Below are positions 1 through 7,375 of a stretch of 7,614 bases of DNA, piece by piece. The notes below the pieces were generated by a model. That model was not told the DNA's origin. It ran no database searches and was given only the letters and a program-made list of their open reading frames with translations. Each line of letters begins with the position of its first letter. The first letter of the stretch is position 1. The DNA is from Chloroflexota bacterium (GTDB lineage Bacteria > Chloroflexota > Limnocylindria > Limnocylindrales > CSP1-4): positions 1 to 7,614 of the forward strand of contig VGPE01000134.1 in the NCBI GenBank assembly GCA_016875645.1, in the 5' to 3' direction. The position numbers and the translations under genes were made by a program.

Positions 1-1210
<1,210 letters not shown>

Positions 1211-1214
<4 letters not shown>

Positions 1215-1963
1215 GCGACGGCGATCCCGGGCGCATGACGGCGGCCGGCGGCGGCATGCTCCCGCGCGGAGTCGACCAGGGCCTGGAGGATCGGCCGGCC
1301 GTCCGCGGAGCCGAGGATCGCCTCCGATGCCCGTTCGGGGTGCGGCATCAGCCCGGCGACGTTGCCCGCGCGATTCATCACGCCCGCGATGGCCCGCAGC
1401 GAGCCGTTCGGGTTTGCCCGGTCCGCGGGGTCACTCGCCGGCCGGCCGGCGGCATCCACGTACCGGAAGAGCACCTGCCCGCTCCGCTCCAGCTCGTCGA
1501 GGGTCGCGTCGTCGGCGTAATAGCACCCCTCGCCGTGCGCGATCGGCATGCGCAGCGGACGGCCGACCGGGACGCCGCGGGTGAAGGCCGATCGATCATG
1601 GTCCGCGGCGATCATCACCTCGCGACCCGCGAACCGGACCGAGCGGTTGCGCAGAAGCGCGCCCGGGACCAGCCCGGCCTCCGCCAGGACCTGGAAGCCG
1701 TTGCAGATGCCCAGAACGAGCCCGCCCTCGGCAGCGAAGGCGCTGACCGCGCGCATGACGGGAGAGAACCGGGCGATGACTCCCGCGCGCAGGTAGTCGC
1801 CGTATGCGAAGCCGCCGGGCAGCACGACGGCCGCGACACCGCCGAGGTCGGCCTGCTCGTGCCAGAGCTCGACGGGCTCGGCGCCCACCACGCGCAGGCC
1901 GTGCAGCGTGTCAGCGTCACAGTTCGAGCCGGGAAAGACGACGACGCCGATCCTGACCGTCAC
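1211..1963 (-). CDS. purQ: Phosphoribosylformylglycinamidine synthase glutaminase subunit PurQ
   Basis: PurQ is the class I glutamine amidotransferase of the PurLQS complex. It hydrolyses glutamine and passes ammonia to PurL for FGAR amination. The product is 250 residues, close to or slightly above the usual 220-235 for free-standing PurQ. The N-terminus IGVVVFPGSNCDAD (residues 5-18) is typical. LPGGFAYGDYLRAG at 48-61 forms the oxyanion region. The nucleophile is Cys87 in GICNGFQ, and the His-Glu pair is His208 and Glu210 in MPHPER. The last 15 or so residues are a loose Arg/Ala tail. The GTG start at 1963 overlaps the purS stop by 4 bases and has a good Shine-Dalgarno AGGAG 7 bases upstream, which supports this start. 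The gene ends in a GTGA overlap with purL, fitting equimolar subunit production. Confidence 0.98.
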
Positions 1964-2250
1964 GCCCGGACTCCTGCCGCGGCCGCCGGGCCCAGTGCCA
2001 CGACCTCGAACGCCTCGATCAGCGGGTTGCTGAACAGCTCGTGCGCGAGTCGCTCGACGACGGCGCGCGCGGCGGCCTCGTCGGCGGCGCTCACCGTCAA
2101 CTCGACACGGCGCCCGACCCGCACTCCCGACACGTTGTGGACGTCGAGATGCGGCAGGCTCTGCTCGACCGCGCGTCCCTGGGGATCCAGGATCCCCTCG
2201 CGCGGCGTCACGTTGACGGCGAAGCGGAAGTCTCTTACGGCATCGCTCAT
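1960..2250 (-). CDS. purS: Phosphoribosylformylglycinamidine synthase small subunit PurS
   Basis: PurS is the small structural subunit that bridges PurQ and PurL in bacteria with the small PurL, and is needed for ammonia transfer. The product is 96 residues, slightly longer than the usual 80-85. Family hallmarks are VNVTPREGILDPQGRAVEQS at residues 12-31 (the Lys/Arg-x-G-(V/I)-LDPQG motif) and LFSNPLIEAFEV at 72-83. The C-terminus carries a short Ala/Gly tail that runs into the purQ start. The ATG at 2250 overlaps the purC stop as ATGA; a GAGGA lies about 12 bases upstream, so coupling to purC probably contributes. Its place between purC and purQ is the standard one in purCSQL clusters. Confidence 0.97.
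   Translation of the reverse strand: MSDAVRDFRFAVNVTPREGILDPQGRAVEQSLPHLDVHNVSGVRVGRRVELTVSAADEAAARAVVERLAHELFSNPLIEAFEVVALGPAAAAGVRA
1971..1975 (-). promoter_or_regulatory. Ribosome binding site of purQ, inside purS
   Basis: The minus strand reads AGGAG, 7 bases before the GTG at 1963. It is among the clearest Shine-Dalgarno sequences in the operon and decides the GTG start of purQ. Confidence 0.7.
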
Positions 2251-3203
2251 CGGCCGATCACGTCCTCAGTACGGTAGCGCTCGAAGCGTGCGTCGGTCAG
2301 GCGCTCGAAGGCTTCGACGTACCGGGCCCGCGTCCCGGCCACGACCGACGGCGGCAGCTCCGGGCCGGGGGGCGTCTTGTCCCAGCCGCTCGCCTCGAGC
2401 CAGTCGCGCACGTACTGCTTGTCGAAGCTGGCCTGGGCGCGCCCCGGCTCGTAGGTCGCGGCGTCCCAGAAGCGGCTCGAGTCGGGCGTCAGCACCTCGT
2501 CGACGAGGAGCAGCGTCCCATCGGGCAGGACGCCGAACTCGAACTTCGTGTCCGCCACCAGGATGCCGGCCGGCTCCGCGCGCGCGGCCCCAAATCGGTA
2601 CAGCGCCAGCGCCGCGTGGCGGACGCGCGCTGCGAGGTCACGGCCACTCGCCCCACCCCCCAGCAGCGTCTCCATCGCGTCGAGGTCGATGTTCTCGTCG
2701 TGGGTCCCGCGCTCGGCCTTGGTCGACGGTGTGAGCAGCGGCTCGGGCAGCCGGTCGCTCTCGCGCAGGCCCGCCGGGAGCGGGATGCCGCAGATCTCGC
2801 CGGTCCGGCGGTAATCCTTCCAGCCGGTTCCGGCGAGGTAGCCGCGGACGATGACCTCGATCGGCAGGACCCGCGCGCGCCGCCCGATCATGATCCGGCC
2901 GCGCAGCTCGTCGGAGCCGCCGGCCTCCACGACCAGGTCCGCGGGCAGATCCGCAGGATCGGTCGAAAGCAGGTGGTTCGGGACGATCGACGCGGTCTGC
3001 GCGAACCAGAAGCGCGAGAGGCCGGTGAGGATCCGCCCCTTGTCGGGGATGGGCGTCGGGAGCACGACGTCGAAGGCGCTCAGGCGGTCGCTGGCCACCA
3101 GCAGCAGCCTCATGCCATCGAGCTCATACAGGTCGCGGACCTTGCCCGATCGGATGAATCCGCCAGGCCCCACCACGGCGGCGCGCCCGCTACCGTCCGG
3201 CAT
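2247..3203 (-). CDS. purC: Phosphoribosylaminoimidazole-succinocarboxamide synthase (SAICAR synthetase)
   Basis: PurC joins aspartate to CAIR with ATP to give SAICAR, step 7 of the pathway, in the cytosol. The product is 318 residues, the long form seen in actinobacteria, related high-GC lineages and fungi, rather than the 235-240 residue Bacillus/E. coli form. Motifs in order are GKVRDLYE (residues 20-27, nucleotide loop), SDRLSAFDVVLPTPIPDKG (38-56), EVIVRGYLAGTGWKDY (116-131), the signature PLLTPSTKAERGTHDENI (155-172), LVADTKFEFG (215-224) and LLVDEVLTPDSSRFWD (232-247). FDKQYVRDWLE at 260-270 is also typical of the long form. The ATG at 3203 lies inside the last codons of purB (14-base overlap) and has its own GAGG 9 bases upstream. 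The stop overlaps purS by 4 bases. Confidence 0.98.
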   Translation of the reverse strand: MPDGSGRAAVVGPGGFIRSGKVRDLYELDGMRLLLVASDRLSAFDVVLPTPIPDKGRILTGLSRFWFAQTASIVPNHLLSTDPADLPADLVVEAGGSDELRGRIMIGRRARVLPIEVIVRGYLAGTGWKDYRRTGEICGIPLPAGLRESDRLPEPLLTPSTKAERGTHDENIDLDAMETLLGGGASGRDLAARVRHAALALYRFGAARAEPAGILVADTKFEFGVLPDGTLLLVDEVLTPDSSRFWDAATYEPGRAQASFDKQYVRDWLEASGWDKTPPGPELPPSVVAGTRARYVEAFERLTDARFERYRTEDVIGR

Positions 3204-4512
3204 GGGTCGTAGCCTCGAGCCTGTCGAGCCGCGCGATCACCGCCGGTACGTTGCGAAGGAACGCCGCGTCGTCGAAGCACGCGTCAAGCTGGGTCAGCGT
3301 GAGGCGGGTGGCTACCTCGGGGTCAGTCGCGAGCAGGTCGCGCAGGGCGCGGCGTTCGTCGGCGGCCCGCAGCGCTGCACGCTGCACGACCGCGTAGGCG
3401 TCCTCGCGTGAAAGCCCGCCGTCCTCCATCAGCGCCACCAGGACCCGGCTGCTCGCATGGAGCCCGAGGCCGCGGTCGATGTTCTCGCGCATCCGCTCGG
3501 AACGGACGATGAGGCCCTCGATGAGCGAGGACATCCGGACCAGCATGTAGTCGAGCACGATCGTCGCGTCCGGCAGGATCACCCGCTCCGCACTCGAGTG
3601 GCTGATGTCGCGCTCGTGCCACAGCGGCTGGTTCTCCATGGCCGCGTGCGCGTAGCCGCGGAGCAGCCGCGCAAGGCCCGCGATCCGCTCGGCGAGGATG
3701 GGATTGCGCTTGTGAGGCATCGCGCTGGAGCCCTTCTGCCCCACCCGGAACGGCTCCTGGACCTCGCCGATCTCGGTGTGCTGGAGGTTGCGAATCTCCG
3801 TCGCGAACCGCTCCAGAGACCCGCCCATGATCGCGATCGCGGCCAGCAGCGCGGCGTGGCGATCACGCTGGACGATCTGCGTGGACACGGGATCCACGTG
3901 CAGGCCGAGCTCGCCGAGCACCTCGGCCTCGATCTCCGGATCGAGGTGGCTGTAGGTGCCGACCGGCCCCGAGATCTTGCCGGTCGCGATTTCGTCCACG
4001 GCGGCTGCGAGCCGGTGCCGGTCGCGATCGACCTCGAACGCCCAGCCGGCGAGCTTGAGCCCGAAGGTGGTCGGCTCGGCGTGGACCGAGTGCGTGCGGC
4101 CCATCATCACGGTGTCGGCCTCGGCGCGCGCGCGGGCGATCAGTGCCCGGATCAGCGCGTCTGCGCCCCCGAGGAGCCGCATGCCCGCGGCCCGCAGCTG
4201 GAGCGCCAGCGCGGTGTCGAGCACGTCGCTGCTCGTCAGGCCCAGGTGCAGGTAGCGCCCTTCGGGCCCGACGGACTCGGCGACCTGGGAGACGAACGCG
4301 ATGACGTCGTGGTCGGTGGTCTGCTCGATCTCGGCGATCCGATCGACGTTGATGCTGGACCGCGCCTCGATCGCCGCCAGCGCCTCGACCGGCACGAGGC
4401 CGCGCCGCACCTGCGCCCGAACCACCGCGATCTCGACCCGGAGCATGTGCTCGAAGCGCGCCGCCTCGGCCCAGATGGCACCCATCTCGGCGAGCGTGTA
4501 GCGGCGGATCAT
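3190..4512 (-). CDS. purB: Adenylosuccinate lyase
   Basis: PurB eliminates fumarate twice: from SAICAR to give AICAR (step 8), and from adenylosuccinate to give AMP. It belongs to the fumarase/aspartase superfamily and acts as a tetramer. The product is 440 residues, normal for the family. TTDHDVIAFV is at residues 65-74, GLTSSDVLDTALALQ at 91-105, GRTHSVHAEPTTFG with its catalytic-region His at 138-151, the signature GSSAMPHKRNP with the mobile catalytic serine loop at 261-271, and RDISHSSAER at 301-310. The ATG at 4512 was chosen because MIRRYTLAEMGAIW is the usual N-terminus and it overlaps the purD stop as ATGA. The frame stays open 52 codons further upstream, but that part is Arg/Pro-rich and lies wholly inside purD. 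The 3' end overlaps purC by 14 bases. Confidence 0.98.
   Translation of the reverse strand: MIRRYTLAEMGAIWAEAARFEHMLRVEIAVVRAQVRRGLVPVEALAAIEARSSINVDRIAEIEQTTDHDVIAFVSQVAESVGPEGRYLHLGLTSSDVLDTALALQLRAAGMRLLGGADALIRALIARARAEADTVMMGRTHSVHAEPTTFGLKLAGWAFEVDRDRHRLAAAVDEIATGKISGPVGTYSHLDPEIEAEVLGELGLHVDPVSTQIVQRDRHAALLAAIAIMGGSLERFATEIRNLQHTEIGEVQEPFRVGQKGSSAMPHKRNPILAERIAGLARLLRGYAHAAMENQPLWHERDISHSSAERVILPDATIVLDYMLVRMSSLIEGLIVRSERMRENIDRGLGLHASSRVLVALMEDGGLSREDAYAVVQRAALRAADERRALRDLLATDPEVATRLTLTQLDACFDDAAFLRNVPAVIARLDRLEATTHAGR
3213..3216 (-). promoter_or_regulatory. Ribosome binding site of purC, inside the purB 3' end
   Basis: The minus strand reads GAGG, 9 bases before the purC ATG at 3203, and lies within the final purB codons. 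It supports the 14-base purB/purC overlap and independent initiation of purC, since a 14-base overlap is less suited to simple stop-start coupling than the 4-base overlaps elsewhere. Confidence 0.55.
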
Positions 4513-5801
4513 GCCGTCACCGGGGCCGGTTGGACGCCGATGTCGTGGCGACGTTGTGCGCCGGCGAACGAGATCCGGCCCGCGGCTGCGTCGGCGGCCG
4601 CGCGCGCCGCCTCGGTGTCGTGCCCGCGGCCGACCACCGTGAGGACACGGCCGCCATTCGTCCGCCACGAGCCATCCTGGTCACGGCGGGTCCCGGAGTG
4701 GAAGACGACGGCGCCACCTGCCAGTGCATCCGCCAGGCCCTCGATCCGATCGCCGCGGCGAGGCAAATCCGGGTATCCCTGCGAGGCGAGGACGACGCCG
4801 ACCGCGGCGCCGGGGAAGGTCGGCAGCTGCGTGCCCGACGATGCGGGCCGTCCACGGGCCGCCGCCAAAAGCATCGGGCCCAGCGCGACGGCCAGCCGGG
4901 GCAGAATCACCTGTGTTTCAGGGTCGCCGAGCCGGGCGTTGAACTCCAGCAGGCGCGGACCTGCCGAGGTGAGCATCAGGCCCGCGTACAGGGCGCCCCG
5001 GAACGTGGCGCCGCGCCGTGCCAGCTCCCGGAGCACCGGACGGTGGAACCGGTCGAGCAGGTCGTCCGCAGCCGCGTCGGGCACGTCCGCCAGGGGCGAA
5101 TACGCGCCCATCCCGCCCGTCATCGGGCCATGATCGCCGTCGGCCAGCCGCTTGTGGTCTCGCGAGACCGGCAGCGCAACGGCGTCCACTCCATCGCAGA
5201 GCGCCATGACGCTCGCCTCGCGACCGACGAGACGCTCCTCGACCACGACCGGGCCGTCCCGGCTGAGCGCCGCCTCGAGCGTGGCCCGGTCGTCGCACAC
5301 CGTCACGCCCTTGCCGGCCGCCAGCCCATCGGCCTTGATGACGACGGCACCGTCGCGCTCGAAGAGCTCCAGGGCCGCCGAGCGGCCGGCGGCTGCCGTG
5401 GAGAACGCCCGGCCGCGCGCCATGGGCACACCCGCCGCATCGGCCACCTCTCGGCAGAAGGCCTTGCTCGATTCGATCCTGGCCGCCGCGCGAATCGGCC
5501 CGAAGACCGCGATGCCCGCTGCCGCCAGCGCATCGGCAACGCCGGCGGCCAGCGGCGCCTCCGGTCCGATCACGGTCAGTTCGGCCGCATGGGCGCGGGC
5601 CAGCGCGACCACGGCCGCGCCGTCGAGCGGGTCCACGCCGGGCACGACCGTCACCCGCGGCTCGGCCGCGATCCCGTCGCTGCCCGGCGCCACGATGACG
5701 TCGTTCACGCCCGGTTCATGGGCGAGCTTCCAGGCCAGCGCGTGTTCGCGGCCGCCGCTGCCGACGATCAGGATCCGTGTCGGCATGATCGGCGGCGTCA
5801 C
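4509..5801 (-). CDS. purD: Phosphoribosylamine-glycine ligase (GAR synthetase)
   Basis: PurD is an ATP-grasp ligase that joins glycine to phosphoribosylamine to give GAR, step 2 of the pathway, in the cytosol. The product is 430 residues from the GTG, a normal length. RILIVGSGGREHALAW at residues 9-24 is the N-terminal Rossmann start. VVIKADGLAAGKGV at 153-166 is the ATP-grasp glycine loop, DHKRLADGDHGPMTGGMGAY at 215-234 is the conserved substrate region, and EFNARLGDPETQ at 286-297 is the family signature with metal ligands. The C-terminal domain ends near RRHDIG. The start is uncertain: GTG at 5801 gives the GTGA overlap with purA seen elsewhere in this operon, while the in-frame ATG at 5786 begins MPTRILIVG, closer to the usual N-terminus. 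Neither has a strong Shine-Dalgarno; a G-run lies upstream of the GTG. The stop overlaps purB by 4 bases. Confidence 0.96.
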   Translation of the reverse strand: MTPPIMPTRILIVGSGGREHALAWKLAHEPGVNDVIVAPGSDGIAAEPRVTVVPGVDPLDGAAVVALARAHAAELTVIGPEAPLAAGVADALAAAGIAVFGPIRAAARIESSKAFCREVADAAGVPMARGRAFSTAAAGRSAALELFERDGAVVIKADGLAAGKGVTVCDDRATLEAALSRDGPVVVEERLVGREASVMALCDGVDAVALPVSRDHKRLADGDHGPMTGGMGAYSPLADVPDAAADDLLDRFHRPVLRELARRGATFRGALYAGLMLTSAGPRLLEFNARLGDPETQVILPRLAVALGPMLLAAARGRPASSGTQLPTFPGAAVGVVLASQGYPDLPRRGDRIEGLADALAGGAVVFHSGTRRDQDGSWRTNGGRVLTVVGRGHDTEAARAAADAAAGRISFAGAQRRHDIGVQPAPVTA

Positions 5802-7132
5802 GCCGGGTGCACCCCCGCCGTGGAGGGCGGTCGGGCCACGCCCCGCCGCAGGGGCCTCGCGGCCCGTTCGATGGTCTGGCTCCGCTCGGGCCCGACCGAG
5901 ATCAGGACGATCGGCACGCCCGCCAGGTCCTCCAGCACGGCGACGTAGCGTCGAGCGTTCTCGGGCAGGTCGGCCAGGGCGCGAACACCGTGGATCTCCT
6001 CGCCCCAGCCGGGAAAGCGCTCATAGATCGGTGTCGCGCGCGCGAGGACGTCGGCGCTCGACGGCCAGCTGTCGACCCGCTCGCCGTCGACGTCGTAGGC
6101 AACGCAGAGCAGGATCTCGTCGATGCCCGAGAGGATGTCGAGCTTGTTGAGCATGATGCTGCTGACGCTGTTCACGGCGACCGCGTAGCGCAGGGACACC
6201 GCGTCGAACCAGCCGACTCGCCGCGGGCGGCCCGTCGTGGTCCCCACCTCCCGGCCGCGCTGAGCGATCCCCTTCCCGATCTCGTCGGTGAGCTCCGTGG
6301 GATAGGGCCCGGACCCGACACGCGTCGAGTAGGCCTTCATGACGCCGATGACCTCGTCGACCTGGAGCGGGCCGATGCCGCCGCCCGTGCATGCGCCGCC
6401 GGCCACCGGGCTCGAGGACGTCACGTAGGGGTACGAGCCGTGGTCGATGTCGAGGAGCGTGCCCTGGGCGCCTTCCAGGAGGACCTGCTCGCCGCGCGCC
6501 AGGGCGTCCTGGACGAGCCAGGTCGTGTCGGCCATGTGCGGTCGCAGGCGGCGGCCCCACTCGGCCGCCTTGTCGGCCAGCTCGTCGACCTCGAATTGGG
6601 GCATCCCCTCGGTCCGTGCGAGGCCCGCGTTCTTGTCAGGGAGCGTACGGGCCAGCTTGTGGCGGAACCGCTGCGGGTCGAGCAGGTCCTCCATGCGCAG
6701 CCCGATGCGCAGCGCCCGGTCGGAGTACGCGGGGCCGATCCCGCGATGGGTCGTCCCGACAGCCTCCCCCGCCAGGCGCATCTCGAGCGCCCGGTCCAGG
6801 GCGATGTGGTACGGCATGACGACGTGGGCCGAGCGGCTGACGCGGACGCGGGCGACATCAACGCCGCGAGCCGAGAGCCCGTCGAGTTCATCGATGAGCG
6901 TGGCCGGGTTGACCACCACGCCCGGCCCGATCACCGAGACGATGTGCGGATAGAGAACGCCGGAGGGCACCAGGTGCAGCTTGAACACCTCGTTGCCCAG
7001 GACGACCGTGTGGCCGGCGTTGTCGCCGCCCTGGTAGCGGACGACCATCGCCGTCTGCTCGGCAAGAACGTCGGTGGTCTTGCCCTTCCCCTCGTCGCCC
7101 CACTGCAGGCCGACGATCACGGTGGCGGGCAT
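5798..7132 (-). CDS. purA: Adenylosuccinate synthetase
   Basis: PurA uses GTP to join IMP and aspartate into adenylosuccinate, the first committed step to AMP; PurB completes it. The product is 444 residues. GLQWGDEGKGK at residues 8-18 is the P-loop-like GTP/IMP site with the catalytic Asp, GGDNAGHTV at 35-43 has the catalytic His41, and GTTHRGIGPAYSDRA at 126-140 follows. EGAQGTLLDIDHGSYPYVTS at 220-239, GREVGTTTGRPRRVGWFD at 293-310, LNKLD (GTP base recognition) at 328-332 and GPERSQTI near 414-421 complete the fold. The ATG at 7132 begins MPATVIVGLQWGDEGKG, the normal N-terminus, with GGAG 8 bases upstream. The frame is open 119 codons further up, but that is non-coding leader. About 20 extra basic and Pro-rich residues follow the usual C-terminus. 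It leads the operon, which is unusual because purA often stands alone. Confidence 0.98.
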   Translation of the reverse strand: MPATVIVGLQWGDEGKGKTTDVLAEQTAMVVRYQGGDNAGHTVVLGNEVFKLHLVPSGVLYPHIVSVIGPGVVVNPATLIDELDGLSARGVDVARVRVSRSAHVVMPYHIALDRALEMRLAGEAVGTTHRGIGPAYSDRALRIGLRMEDLLDPQRFRHKLARTLPDKNAGLARTEGMPQFEVDELADKAAEWGRRLRPHMADTTWLVQDALARGEQVLLEGAQGTLLDIDHGSYPYVTSSSPVAGGACTGGGIGPLQVDEVIGVMKAYSTRVGSGPYPTELTDEIGKGIAQRGREVGTTTGRPRRVGWFDAVSLRYAVAVNSVSSIMLNKLDILSGIDEILLCVAYDVDGERVDSWPSSADVLARATPIYERFPGWGEEIHGVRALADLPENARRYVAVLEDLAGVPIVLISVGPERSQTIERAARPLRRGVARPPSTAGVHPA

Positions 7133-7140
7133 CAGTGGCG

Positions 7141-7144
7141 CTCC
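7141..7144 (-). promoter_or_regulatory. Ribosome binding site of purA
   Basis: The minus strand reads GGAG here with 8 bases to the ATG at 7132. This spacing selects that ATG over the in-frame ATG at 7216, which has no purine-rich sequence before it. The site lies directly after a small possible hairpin (7145-7166). Confidence 0.75.
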
Positions 7145-7166
7145 GTTCGCAAGAGGGGCTCCGAAC
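7145..7166 (-). repeat. Small inverted repeat between the leader terminator and the purA ribosome binding site
   Basis: In the minus-strand RNA, GUUCG (7166-7162) can pair with CGAAC (7149-7145) around a 12-base loop. It ends exactly where the GGAG of purA begins, so it could influence access to the ribosome binding site. Five base pairs with a large loop is weak, so a chance match is possible. Confidence 0.3.
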
Positions 7167-7197
7167 ACAAAAGACCCCGGGCCAGAAGGCCCGGGTC
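7164..7197 (-). terminator. Intrinsic-terminator-like hairpin in the purA leader (candidate attenuator)
   Basis: On the minus strand CCCGGGCC (7195-7188) pairs perfectly with GGCCCGGG (7183-7176) around the tetraloop TTCT. A G-C and an A-T pair extend it past one bulged base. The hairpin is followed at once by TTTT (7172-7169) within TTTTGTGTT. On the plus strand the U-tract is absent, so the signal points towards purA. It ends about 32 bases before the purA ATG, with no room for a separate promoter in between, so transcription of the operon must pass through it. This makes it a candidate attenuator rather than only the end of an upstream gene. The U-tract is short, so termination efficiency is unknown. 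Confidence 0.6.
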
Positions 7198-7209
7198 GGG
7201 GATAGAGTG

Positions 7210-7304
7210 CGCCCATCTGGCCGGGCAATCGGCCCGGTTGCGAGTCCCGGCGCGGGCCAGGTGCCTCACGGGGCGCTGCTTCGGGTGCGATGAGGCAATG
7301 GGCG
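7210..7304 (-). promoter_or_regulatory. Candidate structured leader RNA (three-way junction) upstream of purA
   Basis: The minus-strand RNA can form a closed three-way junction. Helix 1 is CGCCCAU (7304-7298) with AUGGGCG (7216-7210), 7 pairs. Helix 2 is UGCCUCA (7297-7291) with UGAGGCA (7268-7262), 7 pairs, plus a possible U-G pair. Helix 3 is CUGGCC (7260-7255) with GGCCAG (7222-7217), 6 pairs. Only C7261 is unpaired at the junction. Helix 3 can rearrange: CUGG/CCAG remains while CCGGGC (7237-7232) pairs with GCCCGG (7226-7221) and CCCG (7256-7253) with CGGG (7249-7246). Six bases beyond helix 1, past a C-C mismatch and 3 possible pairs, the terminator hairpin follows. The order is that of an aptamer plus expression platform. 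I do not recognise the conserved core of a purine, ZTP, PRPP or SAM riboswitch. High GC content makes chance pairing likelier, so this needs covariation evidence. Confidence 0.5.
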
Positions 7305-7337
7305 GACCTCGGGAGAAGACTCAGGAGGACAGCTCGA

Positions 7338-7343
7338 AGTATA
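7338..7343 (-). promoter_or_regulatory. Possible -10 box of the pur operon promoter
   Basis: The minus strand reads TATACT, 5 of 6 matches to the sigma-70-type TATAAT and one of very few A/T-rich hexamers in this GC-rich stretch. Transcription would start near 7331 and give a leader of about 200 bases containing the three-way junction and the terminator-like hairpin. No TTGACA-like -35 hexamer is visible 16-18 bases upstream, so either an activator or a different sigma factor is involved, or the match is by chance. CTCG/CGAG (7333-7336 and 7345-7348) flank the box symmetrically. Confidence 0.35.
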
Positions 7344-7347
7344 GCGA

Positions 7348-7375
7348 GGCGGCGTGCTCGGGGATGCCCGCCGCC
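7348..7375. repeat. Inverted repeat just upstream of the possible -10 box
   Basis: GGCGGCG (7348-7354) and CGCCGCC (7369-7375) are perfect inverted repeats around a 14-base centre that can add two more pairs. They occupy the spacer and -35 region of the possible promoter, where an operator could sit. No T-run follows on either strand, so it is not a typical intrinsic terminator. GC-rich repeats of this type are common by chance in such DNA. Confidence 0.3.

Noticed and set aside
4513..4668. 52-codon N-terminal extension of purB
   Set aside because: It lies inside purD, has an Arg-rich composition, and the ATG at 4512 gives the normal N-terminus and a 4-base overlap with the purD stop.
3457..5133. 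558-codon open frame on the plus strand opposite purB and purD
   Set aside because: It is antisense to two certain genes, is rich in Arg, Asp, Gly and Ala, and shows no recognisable domain. Such frames are expected opposite high-GC genes. The same applies to the plus-strand frames at 84-584, 636-1238, 1235-2734, 2616-3212, 4530-5948 and 5152-6150.
7145..7166. PurR box pair of the Bacillus type (CCGAAC core on the plus strand at 7161-7166 with GTTCG at 7145-7149)
   Set aside because: The core is present, but the A/T-rich flanks are not, the two half-sites point the opposite way from the known pair and are too close together, and they lie after the terminator next to the ribosome binding site rather than at a promoter.
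7200..7235. Second promoter candidate on the minus strand (TTGCCC then TCTATC, 16-base spacing)
   Set aside because: It matches only 4 of 6 and 3 of 6 consensus bases and would start transcription inside the terminator hairpin. It also overlaps helices 1 and 3 of the leader fold.
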